Below are positions 23,370 through 32,436 of a stretch of 64,000 nucleotides of DNA, in pieces. The position numbers and the translations under genes are program-made. Source of the DNA: Enterococcus pallens ATCC BAA-351 (lineage in GTDB: Bacteria; Bacillota; Bacilli; Lactobacillales; Enterococcaceae); the NCBI RefSeq assembly GCF_000407485.1, contig NZ_ASWD01000001.1, forward strand, positions 1,240,001-1,304,000, written 5' to 3'. Numbering within the stretch: the first letter of the stretch is position 1; each line of letters begins with the position of its first letter. Below the pieces are notes generated by a model. That model worked only from the letters and a program-made list of their open reading frames with translations. It was not told the DNA's origin and did no database searches.

Positions 23370-24545
23370 ATGAAATTAATAAAAAAAACAGTCGAACGCC
23401 ATATGAACAAGCTGTGTGGAGAAATCGGGGCACGTGCTACTGGCTCAATCGCTAATCAGAGCGCCGTGAATTATGCAACTAAAGTATTTGAAAATTTAGG
23501 GTATGAAGTCCTTTTACAAGAGTTTGCCTGTATGGATTGGCAAAACGATGGTGCTGAATTGGTGGTTGATGGTCAGCAGGTTGAAGTTTCTGCAGCCGAA
23601 TATTCACTGCCTTGTGATGTAACTGGGGAATTTGTCTGTGTTGAATCATTCGATCAATTGAAATCCGCAGAGCTTGCCAATAAAATTTGTGTCTTGTACG
23701 GCGACTTATGCAAAGAAACTCTGATGCCGAAAAGTATGACGTTTTGGAATCCGGAAGAACATCAAGCAATTATTCGTGAACTGGAAGTTAAGCAGCCGCT
23801 AGCGGTAATTACAGTCAGCTTCCTGTCAGAAGTACCAGTACCGATTATTCAAGACGGGGATTTCGATATTCCTTGCGCAGCGGTTAAAGGGAAGCTTTTA
23901 CCAGTTTTATTAAATAGCCAGGGAGAGAATCAATTGCGCTTGTTTACCGAACGGCACCCAGTCGCCGCCGCAAACGTAATTGCCACTAAGGGAACCGGTA
24001 AAAAGCTATCGTTTTCTGCTCATATCGATACGAAACCAACAACACCTGGTGCACTGGATAACGGTAGTGGAGTAGCAGCTTTACTGACTCTAGCAGAACA
24101 ATTGGCTGCAACAGAAAGCGAGTATCAAATTGAAATGGTTTTGTTCAACGGTGAAGATTATTATTCAATGCCGGGAGAAATGACATTTATGGCTGAATCC
24201 TTAACTGATCCGACAGCTTATCATTGTGCCTTCAATGTGGATGGTATTGGAATGCAAGGAAGCAGCACGTCTTATTCTTTTTATGAATTTCCTGCCGAGC
24301 TAAAGAACACCATAGAGGAAGTTGCGGCGGTAACTCCGCAAGTGGAGCCAACGAACCCTTGGCCGATGGGAGATCATATGTTGTTTGCTGGAGCGGGCAT
24401 CCCAGCCGTTGCTTTAACTTCTAGTGAAATCTATAGTCTAATGGAATCTGTGATGCATACACCAAATGATAATTTATCGATTGTAGATTTTGAGCGAATT
24501 GCTGAGACAGTAGATTTTATGGAGAAAGTGGTTCATGCGATGTAA
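23370..24545 (+). CDS. M28-family metallopeptidase (aminopeptidase-like)
   Basis: 391 residues from the ATG at 23370 with AGAGGAG upstream. An in-frame extension to 23244 overlaps the divergent gene and was dropped. Zinc ligands fit the M28 pattern: 'SAHIDTK', 'GALDNGSG' and 'LFNGEDYY', where the usual Glu-Glu pair is Glu-Asp. 'HTPNDN' near the C-terminus gives the last ligand. No signal peptide is seen, so it is probably cytoplasmic and cleaves small peptides or a conjugated metabolite. Confidence 0.85.
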   Translation: MKLIKKTVERHMNKLCGEIGARATGSIANQSAVNYATKVFENLGYEVLLQEFACMDWQNDGAELVVDGQQVEVSAAEYSLPCDVTGEFVCVESFDQLKSAELANKICVLYGDLCKETLMPKSMTFWNPEEHQAIIRELEVKQPLAVITVSFLSEVPVPIIQDGDFDIPCAAVKGKLLPVLLNSQGENQLRLFTERHPVAAANVIATKGTGKKLSFSAHIDTKPTTPGALDNGSGVAALLTLAEQLAATESEYQIEMVLFNGEDYYSMPGEMTFMAESLTDPTAYHCAFNVDGIGMQGSSTSYSFYEFPAELKNTIEEVAAVTPQVEPTNPWPMGDHMLFAGAGIPAVALTSSEIYSLMESVMHTPNDNLSIVDFERIAETVDFMEKVVHAM

Positions 24546-24548
24546 AAA

Positions 24549-24583
24549 CGACAAGCAGCTCCGATATGAGGAGCTGCTTGTCG
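24549..24583. terminator. Bidirectional terminator between the peptidase and DUF3885 genes
   Basis: Perfect 14-bp stem CGACAAGCAGCTCC (24549-24562) / GGAGCTGCTTGTCG (24570-24583). Confidence 0.8.
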
Positions 24584-24584
24584 C

Positions 24585-25235
24585 TTATTTGGTGAAACGA
24601 ATACCGTAGGACGAAGTCAACACGGTATAGCCCAGCTGCTTCATATCTGTCGTGTAACTATCAATATAAGGCTGGAACTGTTTGGTCAGCTCTAAATAAT
24701 CTTTTTCTTCCCGACAGAAAACATCGCAGCCGCGATCATCGTAAATGTGCAGGACAATTCCTCTGGTTAGATTAACGAAAATTGTCGGGTTTTTGATACA
24801 AGGATAACCAGGGTCCAAATCAGCAAAATCTTGATAAACTAAAGAAGCCCCAATCTTTTGCAAGTTTGCTAGATTTTTTATTGAATAATCTAGTACTCTT
24901 AAAATTCCTTGTTCATACAGCAGTGGTCGGAAGCAATCTGAACGAATCTGTGCAGGCCGAAGCAGGTGTTTCAATTGTTTTTTCCAATAAATATACTGAA
25001 CAATTGTTACAGTCTGCTCTTCAGAAAAAATACAGCCGATCAAGTCTCTTACCGTTCTAACCGTCTTTGCTAGACTTTCTTGGGTGATTTTTTCATAAAA
25101 ATAGGACAAATTCATTCTAAAGTGATAGCTTTTCTGTTGATCAAAGGTCAAAAAACAATTGCCAATTGCATAATAGGAAAGATAAGATTTCTGTAACTGA
25201 GGAATCAGCTGCTGCTTGTAAGATTGAGTCATCAT
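24585..25235 (-). CDS. DUF3885-like protein of unknown function
   Basis: 216 residues, cytoplasmic. The C-terminal 'LTRGIVLHIYDDRGCDVFC' segment followed by a 'YLELTKQFQPYIDSY' helix resembles DUF3885 proteins. No catalytic motif is visible. It is the last gene of a minus-strand group with a small membrane protein and a PfkB kinase; the gap to the membrane protein gene is 16 bp. Function unknown, family call moderate. Confidence 0.65.
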   Translation of the reverse strand: MMTQSYKQQLIPQLQKSYLSYYAIGNCFLTFDQQKSYHFRMNLSYFYEKITQESLAKTVRTVRDLIGCIFSEEQTVTIVQYIYWKKQLKHLLRPAQIRSDCFRPLLYEQGILRVLDYSIKNLANLQKIGASLVYQDFADLDPGYPCIKNPTIFVNLTRGIVLHIYDDRGCDVFCREEKDYLELTKQFQPYIDSYTTDMKQLGYTVLTSSYGIRFTK

Positions 25236-25251
25236 TTTTGCTTCTTTCTGC

Positions 25252-25551
25252 TTAAAAGATCGCTGTCAACGCTAAAACTAGTAAGGCTACATAAATCAAT
25301 AGTCCAAATGCATTCCGCGGATTTAGGGTCCAGCCATAGCCAATACCCTTTGGCAGAAAGAGTTTTTTCTCGCTAGATGGGACAATTATAAAACCTAAAA
25401 TAATGGTTATCGCTATCAGGATACAAGCGAATAAAGGCACCACATGAATGTTAGCTGGAATAATGTGGAACCGACTTCCTGCTAGTAATAAAAAATAAAC
25501 CATAATGATTATACCTAAACCTAATTGATTCAATCGTTTTGTTCTTTTCAT
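25252..25551 (-). CDS. Small membrane protein of unknown function
   Basis: 99 residues with three hydrophobic segments (about residues 10-27, 36-57 and 78-98) and the short loop 'PKGIGYGWTLNPRNA' between the last two. I do not recognise the family. Its start overlaps the end of the PfkB kinase gene by 4 bp (ATGA-type overlap), so translation is probably coupled. Confidence 0.6.
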   Translation of the reverse strand: MKRTKRLNQLGLGIIIMVYFLLLAGSRFHIIPANIHVVPLFACILIAITIILGFIIVPSSEKKLFLPKGIGYGWTLNPRNAFGLLIYVALLVLALTAIF

Positions 25552-26435
25552 AGTAAATTTTGCACCTCTTTTAATGTTGGAATCGATGTTTGTCCACCAA
25601 GCTTTTCTACCGAAAGGGCAGCAGCTGCTGAAGCTAGTCGAATAATTTCAGCCAACGGCAGCTTTTCATGCAAACCATAGGCAAAGGCACCGTGAAAAAT
25701 ATCACCAGCACCAGTCGTGTCGACGGGTTTTGATGGAAAGGCGGGGGTGTGCTTAATGGTCCCGTCCCCAAAGTAAATACTGCCCTGTTCTCCCAAAGTT
25801 ACCACGAGCTGATTAGGATTTAACTCCGACAGCTTTTTAAAGGTTGCTTCCAACGTTTCTTGTTTGGTTAAGTCAACTGTCACACCTGTATACTGGAAAG
25901 CAAAATCCTGGGAACAAACGAGATAATCAACCGTTTCAAACAGCTTGTGACATTCTAGCTTATACGTGCCAGCATCGATCATCGAAATTGCCTGGGGGTA
26001 TTGTTGCAACCCAGCTAAAGATACTTCTTTTTCGTGTCCATCTAAGAGAATGACTTTTGGGGCTTTTTCTGGCCAAGCGGGTTCAAAATAGTCTTCCTGC
26101 AAGGGAGCATTTAAAATCGTTCGATGTCCGTTCTTCTTATTTACTATTATACTACTGATGCTGGTTTTTTGATTCTTTTCTTGGCGAATGCCAGTGGTCT
26201 TTACCCCCACTTTTTTCAAGGTTCGCAAAATTTCTTTCCCAAATAAATCCGCTCCAACTCGTGCAATCAAAGAAGTTTCTAATCCCCATAAACCACAGAG
26301 ATACGCAGCGTTAGCAGCTGGTGCACCCATGCATTCATGCCGATCATAAATACGATATTTTTGATTCTCAACAATAGCTTCCTCCAAGGGGAAAGTAATA
26401 TCATAAACAGCTTGTCCAATACATAAAATACTCAT
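25548..26435 (-). CDS. PfkB-family carbohydrate kinase
   Basis: 295 residues. The N-terminal sugar-binding block includes 'GAPAANAAYLCGLWG' with 'ARVGADLFGKE', and the C-terminal ATP/anion-hole signature is 'VDTTGAGDIFHGAF' with the catalytic Asp. The enzyme phosphorylates a sugar or related small molecule in the cytoplasm. AGGAGGAAGACC precedes the ATG. A truncated SIS-domain (RpiR-like) fragment lies immediately upstream, which suggests the kinase was once part of a regulated amino-sugar or keto-sugar operon. Substrate unknown. Confidence 0.88.
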   Translation of the reverse strand: MSILCIGQAVYDITFPLEEAIVENQKYRIYDRHECMGAPAANAAYLCGLWGLETSLIARVGADLFGKEILRTLKKVGVKTTGIRQEKNQKTSISSIIVNKKNGHRTILNAPLQEDYFEPAWPEKAPKVILLDGHEKEVSLAGLQQYPQAISMIDAGTYKLECHKLFETVDYLVCSQDFAFQYTGVTVDLTKQETLEATFKKLSELNPNQLVVTLGEQGSIYFGDGTIKHTPAFPSKPVDTTGAGDIFHGAFAYGLHEKLPLAEIIRLASAAAALSVEKLGGQTSIPTLKEVQNLL

Positions 26436-26446
26436 GGTCTTCCTCC

Positions 26447-26689
26447 TTACAATCCAATATATTTGATAATGGTTCGAGTGATGATTAACAGAGATACGCA
26501 GGAGTAAACTGTTAGCCCGCTAACCTGCATAACTTTTTCGGTATGGCCAATGATGACCACATCGGAATATTTTTCTAAATCCGTTGGTGATTTACAGCAG
26601 TAAGTCACTACCTTTGCCCCAATCCTCTGAGCAATTTTTTGCCGATGCTGCCAGCTATAATCTAAATGTTCAAAACTGGAAAGTGCATC
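26447..26689 (-). pseudogene. C-terminal fragment of an RpiR/MurR-type SIS-domain regulator
   Basis: An 80-codon open stretch ending at a stop 11 bp before the PfkB kinase start. It translates to 'IAQRIGAKVVTYCCKSPTDLEKYSDVV' (positions 26560-26635) and ends in a hydrophobic helix. This is the C-terminal half of a phosphosugar-binding SIS domain as in RpiR regulators. An in-frame TAA (26690-26692) closes it upstream, and no helix-turn-helix or start codon precedes it. I interpret it as the tail left by an internal deletion of the kinase operon's own regulator. Confidence 0.6.
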
Positions 26690-26901
26690 TTAAGCTTCCT
26701 GTTATAGTTGAATAATCATAGGGTTCATTCTTAGAATCTTTTTCTCATATTTTAACATGAATAGAATGTAAAAAGAGCAAAGTTCTATGGTTTGACTTAA
26801 GCGATCTTCGGCAGTCAATCCGCCCTAATCATATTGAAGGCATACACGAAAGAGTTAAGTGTCCCCGTCTCGATTCGCGTCGATATCGAAAAATCAAAGA
26901 A

Positions 26902-26939
26902 AACAGGAGCCTTCGTTTTCTGTAACGAAAGCTCCTGTT
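26902..26939 (-). terminator. Terminator of the AraC-GyrI gene at 26942
   Basis: AACAGGAGC-c-TTCGTT / AACGAA-a-GCTCCTGTT hairpin, with a T-rich stretch on the minus strand side. Confidence 0.7.
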
Positions 26940-26941
26940 GG

Positions 26942-27907
26942 TTATTTTTTCACCGGGCGCACATATTTCCAATAGCGTTCGGGATCATGATAGACATAGA
27001 TAATTCTGCCAGGAGAAGTATCGTAGCTGTAACCAGTCCCTTCAAAATCAAAGGAAGCCATAGCCGTTTCCAGCTTTTCTTCGATACTGCGGTTTTCCTG
27101 TTCGTAATCAAATGGGCCATGTTCAAAAACTAAATATTCTGCTTCGGGAATATCGGTTAAAGTCATTTGTTCAGGTACTTCCCCGATGTAATCTGCAGGC
27201 AAACGCACCCCGTAACACTCAATCCGTGGAAAGCCCCAATCACAAAGTCGTCCGTTGGGATCATTTAGATAGGCCATCAGCTGCCCGCTGCCACTATTAG
27301 CCTCGCTGCCGCCATCATCATCCAGCTTTCCTTTAATGCTGTCCAGCAAACCAGAAATCGTATCACAATCCTGTCCAGGAATGCTGCTTTGCTTCTCCCA
27401 AAAATCCCAATAGCCGTTGCTTTCGTTGTTGCTAACATGCAAAAACTTGTGGGCTGGAATAGTGACAAAGTAAATCTTAAGATCCTCCGTTGTTTTGATC
27501 ATACCAATCTCTCCAAATCCTAAAAAGTAGCGGTCAAAGACATGAATTTTTGTACGAAGGACTACTGGCTCAGGATTTTTTCGATACGCGCTGGGCGCAA
27601 TCCCATAAGTCGTCTTGAACGCTCGGGTAAAGGCTTCATGGGAAGAAAATCCATAATCAAAAGCAATATCCAACAGACTTTTCTCACTATCCCGCACTTC
27701 TTTTAAAGCAAAGGACAGTTTACGCCGCCGTAAATAATCACGAAATGGCATGCCAGTGATTTCTTTGAATTTACGTGTGGTATAAAATTCTGAGTATCCC
27801 AGCTTGCGGGAGAGAAAACGCAGCGTCAGTGCTTCATCGTTATAATGAGCAATGCATGTATCAATTTCGTCTACAATTAATTGGATTTGCTGCTGCCATT
27901 CATACAT
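26942..27907 (-). CDS. AraC-family regulator with C-terminal GyrI-like effector domain (second copy of architecture)
   Basis: 321 residues from the ATG at 27907 with AGAGGTGAAACAA upstream; an extension by six codons is in frame but lacks a site. The N-terminal helix-turn-helix pair is at about residues 8-108 ('FLSRKLGYSEFYTTRKFKEI', 'SHEAFTRAFKTTYGIAPSAY'). The GyrI-like domain follows, with 'YIGEVPEQMTLTDIPEAEYL' at 27125-27184. It has the same layout as the gene at 22388 but is not a close duplicate. Ligand and targets unknown. Confidence 0.87.
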   Translation of the reverse strand: MYEWQQQIQLIVDEIDTCIAHYNDEALTLRFLSRKLGYSEFYTTRKFKEITGMPFRDYLRRRKLSFALKEVRDSEKSLLDIAFDYGFSSHEAFTRAFKTTYGIAPSAYRKNPEPVVLRTKIHVFDRYFLGFGEIGMIKTTEDLKIYFVTIPAHKFLHVSNNESNGYWDFWEKQSSIPGQDCDTISGLLDSIKGKLDDDGGSEANSGSGQLMAYLNDPNGRLCDWGFPRIECYGVRLPADYIGEVPEQMTLTDIPEAEYLVFEHGPFDYEQENRSIEEKLETAMASFDFEGTGYSYDTSPGRIIYVYHDPERYWKYVRPVKK

Positions 27908-28048
27908 TTGTTTCACCTCTTTCAACCACCCTACAATTACTATAAGGAAATCTATAGGGTGCCGCTTGATTTTAGTTGCGGTTATTCAATCTTTTCTTTA
28001 GTGACAAAGTATATCACTACTATTGCAAAGAGCCTAATCAACAAAGTA

Positions 28049-28315
28049 TTACAGAATATGCTTGTTCATTTTAAATGCGATTGGCAAGCATAAAAAGAAA
28101 GTTGCTAGGATAGTGCTAATCAAGACGGTAACAACCAAGCTGAAGATACCCATGTGGCTGGCATTTTCGAAATTTCCTAACGTATTCACTAACACGATAG
28201 TCAAACTGATTAAGCTGTTTGCTAGAATGATTTTTTTGTATGCTTCCTTTTTATAAAAGTATACATTGATTGAATATACTGACCAAGTTAATAAGAAAAG
28301 TACGATTGTTTCCAT
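28049..28315 (-). CDS. Small membrane protein of unknown function
   Basis: 88 residues with three hydrophobic segments (about 1-20, 28-45 and 55-80) separated by short charged loops. AGGGAG lies 9 nt before the ATG on the minus strand. I do not recognise the family. It stands alone between the AraC-GyrI gene and guaB. Confidence 0.5.
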   Translation of the reverse strand: METIVLFLLTWSVYSINVYFYKKEAYKKIILANSLISLTIVLVNTLGNFENASHMGIFSLVVTVLISTILATFFLCLPIAFKMNKHIL

Positions 28316-28703
28316 TGTTTAAAACTCCCTTTGATTTATTTGTTGAACTAATCATAACCAACAAGTAGGAAAGAAAATACTTACAAAAAGAAACACAAAC
28401 TTACAGAGTTGAAAGATAGAAGCTTAGAAAGAATTTTCTAATTAAGCATTCAACCTATTTGAGAAATTATACTTACTGACCTTGGGAGGATATGGATATA
28501 AAATAGTCGGGAAATTACGGAAAGCTATAGTCTTAAATATTTTAGTCAATTTACCTTCGAATCGGAAATAATTCCAAATATTTTTCTTTGAATAAAGGAT
28601 TTGGTATGACGCAATATTTTTCAGAATTATCGCTAATTATCGTTAGATTTTTCTGCCAAAATGGTATAATAGCTAAAATTACAAAAAAGGAGTTAATGAC
28701 AAC
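28316..28703. other. Intergenic region with the guaB promoter
   Basis: 388 bp without a gene. A TATAAT at 28665-28670 is the likely guaB -10 box. Just upstream are two tandem ATTATCGYTA units (near 28627-28646), possible regulator half-sites. I found no purine riboswitch core. Confidence 0.5.
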
Positions 28704-30212
28704 ATGGCCTACTATTACAGTACACCTTCTAGAACCTTCAGCGAGTATCTTTTAGTTCCGGGGTATTCTTCTAAAGATTGTACACCTGACAATGTGCTTC
28801 TGGAAACACCGTTAGTGAAATTCAAAAAAGGTGAGCAGCCCGAATTAACGATGAACATTCCGTTGGTGAGTGCGGTTATGCAATCTGTTTCCGGCAGTGA
28901 TTTGGCTGTCGCACTAGCAAAAGAAGGTGGCGTTTCTTTCATCTATTGTTCACAAACGATTGAAGAGCAAGCAGCAATGGTACGTAAGGTCAAACAAACC
29001 AAAGCTGGTTTTGTACCAAGTGACACGAATCTTCATATGGATGGTACGTTGCAGGATGTGTTGGATCTAAAGCATCGAACAGGACATGGCACGATGGCGG
29101 TAACAGAGGATGGGACGTTAAATGGCAAAATTGTTGGTTTGGTAACTAGTCGTGACTATCGAATTTCCCGCATGTCAGTAGATACACCAATTAAAGAGTT
29201 TATGACACCTTTTGATCATTTGATTTATGGTAAAGATGGAATTACTTTATCAGAGGCCAACGACCTTCTTTGGGAGCACAAACTGAATGCTTTGCCAATC
29301 ATTGATGAAGACCAGCGCTTGAAGTATTTTGTGTTCCGCAAGGATTATGATTCTCACAAAGATAACCCGCTGGAGTTACTAGACAGCAAGAAACGCTATT
29401 TTGTGGGGGCAGGAATTAATACTCGTGATTACAAGGAGAGAATTCCAGCCTTGATTGAAGCTGGAGCTGATATTTTATGTATTGATTCCAGTGAAGGCTT
29501 CAGCGAATGGCAAAAAATGACCATCGAATGGGTACGACAAGAATACGGTGACACAGTTAAAATTGGTGCTGGGAATGTGGTTGATCGAGAAGGCTTCCGT
29601 TTCTTAGCCGAAGCTGGGGCCGATTTTATTAAAGTCGGTATCGGTGGCGGCAGTATTTGTATTACTCGTGAGCAAAAAGGAATTGGACGCGGTCAGGCTA
29701 CCTCGGTGCAGGATGTAGCGGCAGCACGGGAAGAATATTTTGAAGAAACAGGCATTTACGTGCCAATCTGCAGCGATGGCGGAATCGTTCATGATTATCA
29801 TATGACATTGGCTTTAGCAATGGGTTCAGATTTCATCATGCTAGGCCGCTACTTCTCTCGTTTTGAGGAGTCGCCAACGGAAAAAGTCAGCATCAATGGT
29901 TCGTATATGAAGGAATATTGGGGTGAGGGCAGTGCTCGAGCTCGCAACTGGCAACGGTATGATACTGGCGGCAAAGAAGGCCTATCCTTTGTTGAAGGTG
30001 TCGATTCATATGTACCGTATGCTGGTTCCTTGAAGGATAATTTGGCCGTTTCCTTGAGTAAAGTACGTCACACCATGTGCAATTGCGGTGCGTTGTCGAT
30101 TAGAGAACTGCAAAAGAATGCGAAGATTACTTTGGTTTCTTCAACAAGTATCGTTGAAGGCGGCGCTCATGATGTAATGGTAAAAGACAATAACATGAGC
30201 AGTGAAAATTAA
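28704..30212 (+). CDS. guaB: IMP dehydrogenase
   Basis: 502 residues. It converts IMP to XMP with NAD, the first step to GMP. The catalytic cysteine is Cys319 in '[12 protein letters not shown]', followed by the 'GIGRGQAT' flap. Two CBS repeats interrupt the barrel at about residues 100-215. The active-site loop reads GGSICITRE instead of the common GPGSICTTR, and the N-terminus ('[19 protein letters not shown]', 28707-28763) is unlike the standard GuaB start. It therefore belongs to a variant IMPDH/GMP-reductase branch. AAAGGAG lies before the ATG. Confidence 0.88.
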   Translation: MAYYYSTPSRTFSEYLLVPGYSSKDCTPDNVLLETPLVKFKKGEQPELTMNIPLVSAVMQSVSGSDLAVALAKEGGVSFIYCSQTIEEQAAMVRKVKQTKAGFVPSDTNLHMDGTLQDVLDLKHRTGHGTMAVTEDGTLNGKIVGLVTSRDYRISRMSVDTPIKEFMTPFDHLIYGKDGITLSEANDLLWEHKLNALPIIDEDQRLKYFVFRKDYDSHKDNPLELLDSKKRYFVGAGINTRDYKERIPALIEAGADILCIDSSEGFSEWQKMTIEWVRQEYGDTVKIGAGNVVDREGFRFLAEAGADFIKVGIGGGSICITREQKGIGRGQATSVQDVAAAREEYFEETGIYVPICSDGGIVHDYHMTLALAMGSDFIMLGRYFSRFEESPTEKVSINGSYMKEYWGEGSARARNWQRYDTGGKEGLSFVEGVDSYVPYAGSLKDNLAVSLSKVRHTMCNCGALSIRELQKNAKITLVSSTSIVEGGAHDVMVKDNNMSSEN

Positions 30213-30219
30213 TTTGAAC

Positions 30220-30256
30220 AAGCCCAGCATAACTCGTTTGCTGGGCTTTTTTTTTT
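30220..30256 (+). terminator. Terminator of guaB
   Basis: AAGCCCAGCA (30220-30229) / TGCTGGGCTT (30239-30248) followed by ten T. Confidence 0.9.
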
Positions 30257-30265
30257 CGTAAAGAA

Positions 30266-30292
30266 AAAACCTTCCACGAAAAACGGAAGGTA
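30266..30292 (-). terminator. Terminator of the MoxR/DUF58/transglutaminase operon
   Basis: ACCTTCC (30269-30275) / GGAAGGT (30285-30291); the minus strand carries the T run (A run at 30263-30268). Confidence 0.65.
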
Positions 30293-30297
30293 TTAAC

Positions 30298-32436
30298 TTA
30301 TTTCTTTAGGTGTTCAAATAGCTGTAGATTTTCTTTAATTAAGTCCGTATTCAATGATTCAGCAGGCAGATTGCCATAAATTTCTGCTTTGTATTCTTTT
30401 GTTAATGCAACAAATTTTCCGGCAAAATCAGTCTGGACAGCTTCAAATCGCCGGGCATAATCGAGTAAAGGCTCGGAGCCTTTACGAGAAAGCAGCTTAT
30501 CAGCTCGTTTTAAGAAAACCGAATAACTATGCATTAGCGGACGTTTAGATAGCTTTAGAATCAAGTAAATCTGAGCGCGCAGTGAATATTTGTAGCCAAA
30601 GTAACCGGCTGTCACTAGAAGAAGTGCGCCAAGCAATTTCACGATCAGCAGTAAATTTTCTCGCCAATTATTAGTGGCAAAGGTAGCAACTTCTGGTGTT
30701 TCCTCCGACGATGACGATGGTTCCGAAGAATTGCTGGTACTTGAGCTGCCTTCGCTACTGCTAGCAGAACTTGGGGTAGAGGAGTCCTCTGTTTGACTAT
30801 CCTCTGTTGCTGGACGATCTGGATTACTGAAGCTGGGTGTAGGTTCAAAAGGAATCCAGCCATAGCCGGCAAAATAAACCTCTGGCCAAGAATGAGCATG
30901 AGAATTACGTACCGTAAAAACCGTATTATCGCCACTGGTTGACCGACGATCTCCAGGCGCAAAGCCCTTCGTCCAGCGTGCGGGAATGCCCAGTGTGCGC
31001 AGCATTACCACCATCGAAGAAGAAAAATTATCACAGTAGCCGACTTGAGATTCAAAGAGAAATTGATCAACATAGTCCTGATCCTCTTCAGGAACCACTG
31101 CATCCACTTTTGAGTAGCGGAAAGTCCCAGAGTTTTTTAAGTATTCTTCAATTGCCGTTACTTGTCCCAGCAAGGTTGTTTCAGTTTGTGTGATTTCATA
31201 AGCTAAATCCCGTACACGACTAGGCAGATTCGCCGGCAGCTGCAAATAATCTGCTACGGTGTCAGTAGGCTGAGCCAAGCTAACATTCTGCAAATGCTCC
31301 ATTTGATAAGAAACCGGCTCCCATTGATTTTCTACTTCTTTTTCCCCATTATCAGAATCGATAAAATTCACCCGGCCATTTTCTGGCATTTGAGTAAAAC
31401 CGCTGGCACCTTGAGTCACCCGCAAATTACTGCGACCATAAGGCAATGGGAGATATATCCCGTGATTGAAGAAATGGATGCTGGCAGATTCGGTTGGCTG
31501 AAAGCTATTCTGGGCAGAATTACTGTTGATCTCAATCCTCCTACGACTGAATTGTCGCGGCTGAATGCCATCACGCACCTCCCAGCCTTTGCCAGTGTAG
31601 GCATCTTTGCTTTCCACGCGCCAGTAGCTATCAGTTTCCTGGGTTGCCTCAAATAGAATCGTGTTGTCGTCCAGCAACGGTCCGCCCAAACTCTGATCAT
31701 TTTCACTAAAACCGGTCCGTGAAATTGTCGAAGTGGTTAATTCACGGATTTTTCCATACAAGCCAACTCGATTCAAATAGTCTCGTACTGGTGCAGTCCA
31801 GGCAGCTAACGGTGTTTGAACTGAAGTCTGGGGCAAGTAATAAGCTGCCCAGCCGACTCCCAAGATTAAACCAGTCAGCAAGACCAGCATTTTTTTCGGT
31901 AATTGTTTCCTTATGAATAAAGCGGATAGAATTCCGCAGCCAAAAACAATTGCAATTTGTCCATTCAGCTGAATTGTATTAAAGACAGATAAGGTGAGCA
32001 AATAGCCGATCATTAGCAAGTAGCTCAGTAAAAAGCGTTCGAACTGAATCATTAATCCCGCCAGTAAAATCAACAGAGCTAAAAGCAGCGGCAAAGCCAC
32101 AATCGTAGAAACAGCATTAGGAGAGCCCATGCTGATCTGCTGAAATTGAAAAATTACCTGCTGCCAAAAATTGCTAAACCAGCCAAAGGAAAGCGGCTGA
32201 TTCAAGGGCACAAAATAATACAAGCCTAAAAAATACATAAACAGACAGAAAAGAACCTTGAACATCGTTTCTTCAAAAAAGCCGATAATTAAACAGATAG
32301 CGCCCACAATACTAAAGGACAGCCAAGTAATCGGCAAGTAGTAGACAGTCAAAAATTGGGAAAACACGACACTCAAACTGATAAAGGACAGCAGGGTAAA
32401 GGGCGCTTTTTTCATCATATAATCCATTAGACTCAC
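30298..32436 (-). CDS. Membrane transglutaminase-like protein (TgpA/DUF3488 type)
   Basis: 712 residues. The first 200 hold about six membrane segments (DUF3488/TgpA N-domain). An extracellular transglutaminase core follows, with Cys in 'GYCDNFSSSMVVMLRTLGIPAR' (31000-31065) and His in 'SHAHSWPEVYF', then 'IPFEPTP' (Glu where Asp is common). After a Ser/Glu-rich linker, one membrane segment and a cytoplasmic DUF4129-like tail end the protein. It overlaps the DUF58 gene by 4 bp. The three-gene MoxR-DUF58-transglutaminase module is widespread; its substrate, perhaps a surface protein, is not known. Confidence 0.9.
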   Translation of the reverse strand: MSLMDYMMKKAPFTLLSFISLSVVFSQFLTVYYLPITWLSFSIVGAICLIIGFFEETMFKVLFCLFMYFLGLYYFVPLNQPLSFGWFSNFWQQVIFQFQQISMGSPNAVSTIVALPLLLALLILLAGLMIQFERFLLSYLLMIGYLLTLSVFNTIQLNGQIAIVFGCGILSALFIRKQLPKKMLVLLTGLILGVGWAAYYLPQTSVQTPLAAWTAPVRDYLNRVGLYGKIRELTTSTISRTGFSENDQSLGGPLLDDNTILFEATQETDSYWRVESKDAYTGKGWEVRDGIQPRQFSRRRIEINSNSAQNSFQPTESASIHFFNHGIYLPLPYGRSNLRVTQGASGFTQMPENGRVNFIDSDNGEKEVENQWEPVSYQMEHLQNVSLAQPTDTVADYLQLPANLPSRVRDLAYEITQTETTLLGQVTAIEEYLKNSGTFRYSKVDAVVPEEDQDYVDQFLFESQVGYCDNFSSSMVVMLRTLGIPARWTKGFAPGDRRSTSGDNTVFTVRNSHAHSWPEVYFAGYGWIPFEPTPSFSNPDRPATEDSQTEDSSTPSSASSSEGSSSTSNSSEPSSSSEETPEVATFATNNWRENLLLIVKLLGALLLVTAGYFGYKYSLRAQIYLILKLSKRPLMHSYSVFLKRADKLLSRKGSEPLLDYARRFEAVQTDFAGKFVALTKEYKAEIYGNLPAESLNTDLIKENLQLFEHLKK

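Noticed and set aside
28316-28703. Possible purine riboswitch before guaB
   Set aside because: The conserved purine aptamer core and paired loops were not found.
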